Shown here piece after piece: positions 62,468 through 64,000 of a stretch of 64,000 nucleotides of DNA. The stretch is from the NCBI GenBank assembly GCA_902362875.1, contig CABIYF010000009.1, forward strand, positions 39,624 to 103,623. Direction: 5' to 3'. This DNA is from Eubacteriaceae bacterium. GTDB taxonomy: Bacteria > Bacillota > Clostridia > Lachnospirales > Lachnospiraceae. The position numbers and the translations under genes were made by a program. The notes beneath the pieces are model-generated. The model ran no database searches and was not told the origin of the DNA. It saw only the letters and a program-made list of their open reading frames with translations. Positions within the stretch are counted from its first letter, which is position 1. Every line of letters begins with the position of its first letter.

Positions 62468-63367
62468 ATGAAGATATTATCATTCGGTTCATTAAACATT
62501 GATTATGTATACAAAGTGCCACATTTTGTGAAAAAAGGAGAAACCCTGTCAGCAAAAGAATTAAATGTGTATACAGGTGGAAAAGGATTAAACCAGTCCA
62601 TTGCACTTGCACGTGCAGGGGTTGAAACATATCAGGCTGGTGCGATCGGTACAGATGGAATGTTTTTGCTGGAGCAGTTAAAAGAAGCAGGAGTGAATAC
62701 AGATCTTGTCAAAATTCTTGACGATGTAAGGACAGGAAATGCGATCATACAAAATGATGATGAAGGTGATAATTGTATCGTTTTATTTGGAGGAGCAAAT
62801 CAGGCGATCACAAAAGAACAGGTTGACGAAGTCTTTGAAGATTTTACAAACGAAGATTATTTACTGATTCAAAATGAGATTAACGAACTTCCATATATCG
62901 CAGAGAAAGCAAAAGAAGAGGGAATGAAGATTATCTTAAATCCATCTCCAATGAATGAGAAGATACTGAAGCTTCCATTAGACCAGATCGATTATTTTAT
63001 TTTAAATGAGATCGAGGCAATGCAGATTCTTGAGATGGATGAGCCAGAAGAGATTGACGGAAAATATATCGCTGGTCTGTTACATGAGAGATTTCCAGAT
63101 GCAACGATCGTATTAACTTTGGGAAGTGAAGGGTCTGTTTGCATTTTTGGTGACGAGTATGTGGAGCAGCTAATCTACAAGGTAAAAGCAGTCGATACAA
63201 CGGCAGCAGGAGATACCTATACGGGATATTTTATTGCAGGAATCTTAAATGGAAAGACGATCAAAGAAGCAATGGATATTGCATCTAAAGCATCTGCGAT
63301 TGCAGTTACCAGACAAGGAGCAGCCCCATCGATTCCTGTTTTGGAAGAAGTAGAAAAATATAAATAG
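62468..63367 (+). CDS. rbsK: Ribokinase-family (PfkB) carbohydrate kinase
   Basis: This 299-residue kinase has the PfkB signature GGKGLNQSIALARAG (near 37-51), a substrate motif NPSPMNEKI, and the catalytic DTTAAGDTYTGYF with the base Asp (near 249). Ribokinase is the likeliest call from the GGKGLNQ and NDDEGDN segments, but other sugars or nucleosides are possible. It stands alone, with AGAGAGGTTCAT before the ATG and a terminator after. No ribose transporter is near. Confidence 0.87.
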   Translation: MKILSFGSLNIDYVYKVPHFVKKGETLSAKELNVYTGGKGLNQSIALARAGVETYQAGAIGTDGMFLLEQLKEAGVNTDLVKILDDVRTGNAIIQNDDEGDNCIVLFGGANQAITKEQVDEVFEDFTNEDYLLIQNEINELPYIAEKAKEEGMKIILNPSPMNEKILKLPLDQIDYFILNEIEAMQILEMDEPEEIDGKYIAGLLHERFPDATIVLTLGSEGSVCIFGDEYVEQLIYKVKAVDTTAAGDTYTGYFIAGILNGKTIKEAMDIASKASAIAVTRQGAAPSIPVLEEVEKYK

Positions 63368-63373
63368 TTATGA

Positions 63374-63420
63374 TAAGGAAGAATGATAAAATTTATGATT
63401 TTGTTGTTCTTCCTTTTTCT
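63374..63420 (+). terminator. Terminator after rbsK
   Basis: AAGGAAGAA pairs with TTCTTCCTT over an AT-rich interior (TAAAAT/ATTTTG), followed by TTTTCTTTATTT. Confidence 0.8.
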
Positions 63421-63782
63421 TTATTTCATTCATTGTATAATTACATTTATAAGAAAAAATAAAAAAATTAGCACTCATCTCTTGTTATTACAGCGTCGCT
63501 TTTGTCTTAGTTCATAGAGTGCCGTAAAGTGCCTATTTACAGGCTTTTCACGGGTTTTATGAATTTATCACATTTCATCAGAAATCGTCAATATACAAAA
63601 AATTGGTGTCAAAATTGGTGTCAAATAACCTTGATTTGAGATTTTGATGAGCAACACATCAGTATAAAAAACTGAATATTTTATAGATTATGGAACGCCT
63701 AAAATGACGTTCCTTTTCTATTTCCAGCCGTTCTTATTGGACGGCTATTTTATTACCCAAAATGAAAGGAGCATTAGATTTT
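63421..63782. other. Non-coding junction region, possible edge of an integrated element
   Basis: This 360-base stretch has no gene. It holds the exact tandem repeat AATTGGTGTCAA x2 (about 63601-63625), which on the minus strand would read as the tail FDTNFDTNF of a short, broken frame. Two hairpins follow: GGAACG/CGTTCC with TTTT (63692-63717) and AGCCGT/ACGGCT with ATTTT (63726-63750). GCACTC/GAGTGC (63472 and about 63518) is a further inverted pair. Base composition and codon style change here: sequence to the right uses C- and G-ending codons much more. I see no integrase. Confidence 0.5.
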
Positions 63783-64000
63783 ATGAAAAAGATGTTAAAA
63801 CGATTGTGTACGGGCTTCTTAGCTCTTGCAACTGTCGTTACTGCTTTACCGACTACACCCGTCCATGCAGAAAGTAAGCAATACTGGACGGAAAGTGCAG
63901 AGCGTGTCGGTATCATTGAAAAAGTAATGAATGACGGTTCTATCGGTTCGACATTCAATGAGGGCTATATGAAAGTCGAGGGCGAAACTGCCTATTGTAT
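63783..64000 (+). CDS. Start of a VaFE/thioester-type surface adhesin or pilin (cut by window edge)
   Basis: GAAAGGAGCATTAGATTTT precedes ATG 63783. The visible 72 residues are a signal peptide (KRLCTGFLALATVVTALP, cut near VHA-ESK) and the start of a mature region with YWTESAERVGIIEKV and GETAYCI. The Cys in AYCI fits the reactive Cys of thioester adhesin domains. From memory of the family, such proteins (SpaA/VaFE repeats) are cargo of Tn1549/Tn916-like integrative elements in gut Firmicutes. Codon use is less AT-biased than in the rest of the window, supporting transfer. Confidence 0.75.
   Translation, partial: MKKMLKRLCTGFLALATVVTALPTTPVHAESKQYWTESAERVGIIEKVMNDGSIGSTFNEGYMKVEGETAYC

Noticed and set aside
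63734..63958. Minus-strand 74-codon frame at the right edge
   Set aside because: It is antisense to the signal peptide of the surface-protein gene, which has a ribosome site and a typical secretion signal.

Overview
The window looks like a chromosome segment of a low-GC, anaerobic, spore-forming Firmicute, most probably a Lachnospiraceae gut bacterium (Anaerostipes-like; this is inference). Supporting signs are the SpoIIGA/SigE sporulation pair, a group A [FeFe] hydrogenase, single-chain glycyl-tRNA synthetase, a Gram-positive wall-polymer locus, LCP and HtrA proteins, near-consensus SigA promoters with AGGAGG ribosome binding sites, and preferred AGA, CAG and TTA codons.

Layout. 1-11.7 kb is a cell-surface polymer locus: the end of a polytopic membrane protein, a DPM1-like glycosyltransferase, a broken acyltransferase, galE, a TagGH-type ABC exporter, tagD, two CDP-glycerol glycerophosphotransferase-like enzymes flanking a family 2 glycosyltransferase, then on the minus strand a small HTH protein, an LCP ligase and an undecaprenyl-phosphate sugar transferase. 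12-15 kb holds an HtrA protease, a DUF5721-like protein and a DegV lipid-binding protein. 15.4-19.1 kb is a two-gene hydrogenase operon with two Rex-like operators. 19-23 kb holds deoC and a cupin phosphoglucose isomerase divergent from a GntR regulator, then NADP-isocitrate dehydrogenase and two tRNA-Leu genes. 23-37 kb is mostly housekeeping and sporulation: nfo, an MBL hydrolase, a deoxyinosine glycosylase, spoIIGA-sigE, a GH25 lysozyme, an M16C peptidase, era, recO, an XRE regulator, glyS and ppk. 37-42 kb carries a small secreted protein, pyrC, a candidate small RNA, two unknown membrane/lipoproteins and apbE. 43-49 kb is a complete phosphate operon (pstS-pstC-pstA-pstB-phoU-phoP-phoR) with Pho-box-like repeats. 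50-62 kb has a glucosaminidase, a polar amino acid ABC transporter, citrate synthase, a large secreted protein with an aerolysin-like region, lactate dehydrogenase, a hybrid histidine kinase with its response regulator, and a ribokinase-family kinase. The last ~200 bases are the start of a VaFE/thioester-type surface protein of the kind carried by integrative conjugative elements, so the right edge probably enters a mobile element.

The most striking unexplained signal is a family of six 230-290 bp imperfect palindromes (15.0, 42.3, 49.1, 49.65, 55.25 and 55.76 kb). They sit right at gene 3' ends. Their core is conserved, while the flanking stems differ in sequence from copy to copy but stay complementary. 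A second palindrome type (B) accompanies them, and the A-B-A arrangement occurs twice as a ~750 bp module. A separate compact RNA gene (promoter, ~132 nt folded body, terminator) lies at 42.7 kb just upstream of the phosphate operon.

The genes fit together as a fermentative metabolism: redox-controlled H2 production, lactate dehydrogenase, and citrate synthase plus isocitrate dehydrogenase as an oxidative half-TCA branch to 2-oxoglutarate. Phosphate handling (Pst/Pho, polyphosphate kinase) and glycerol-phosphate wall polymers are also encoded. All family calls come from reading motifs in the translations; no database search was run.
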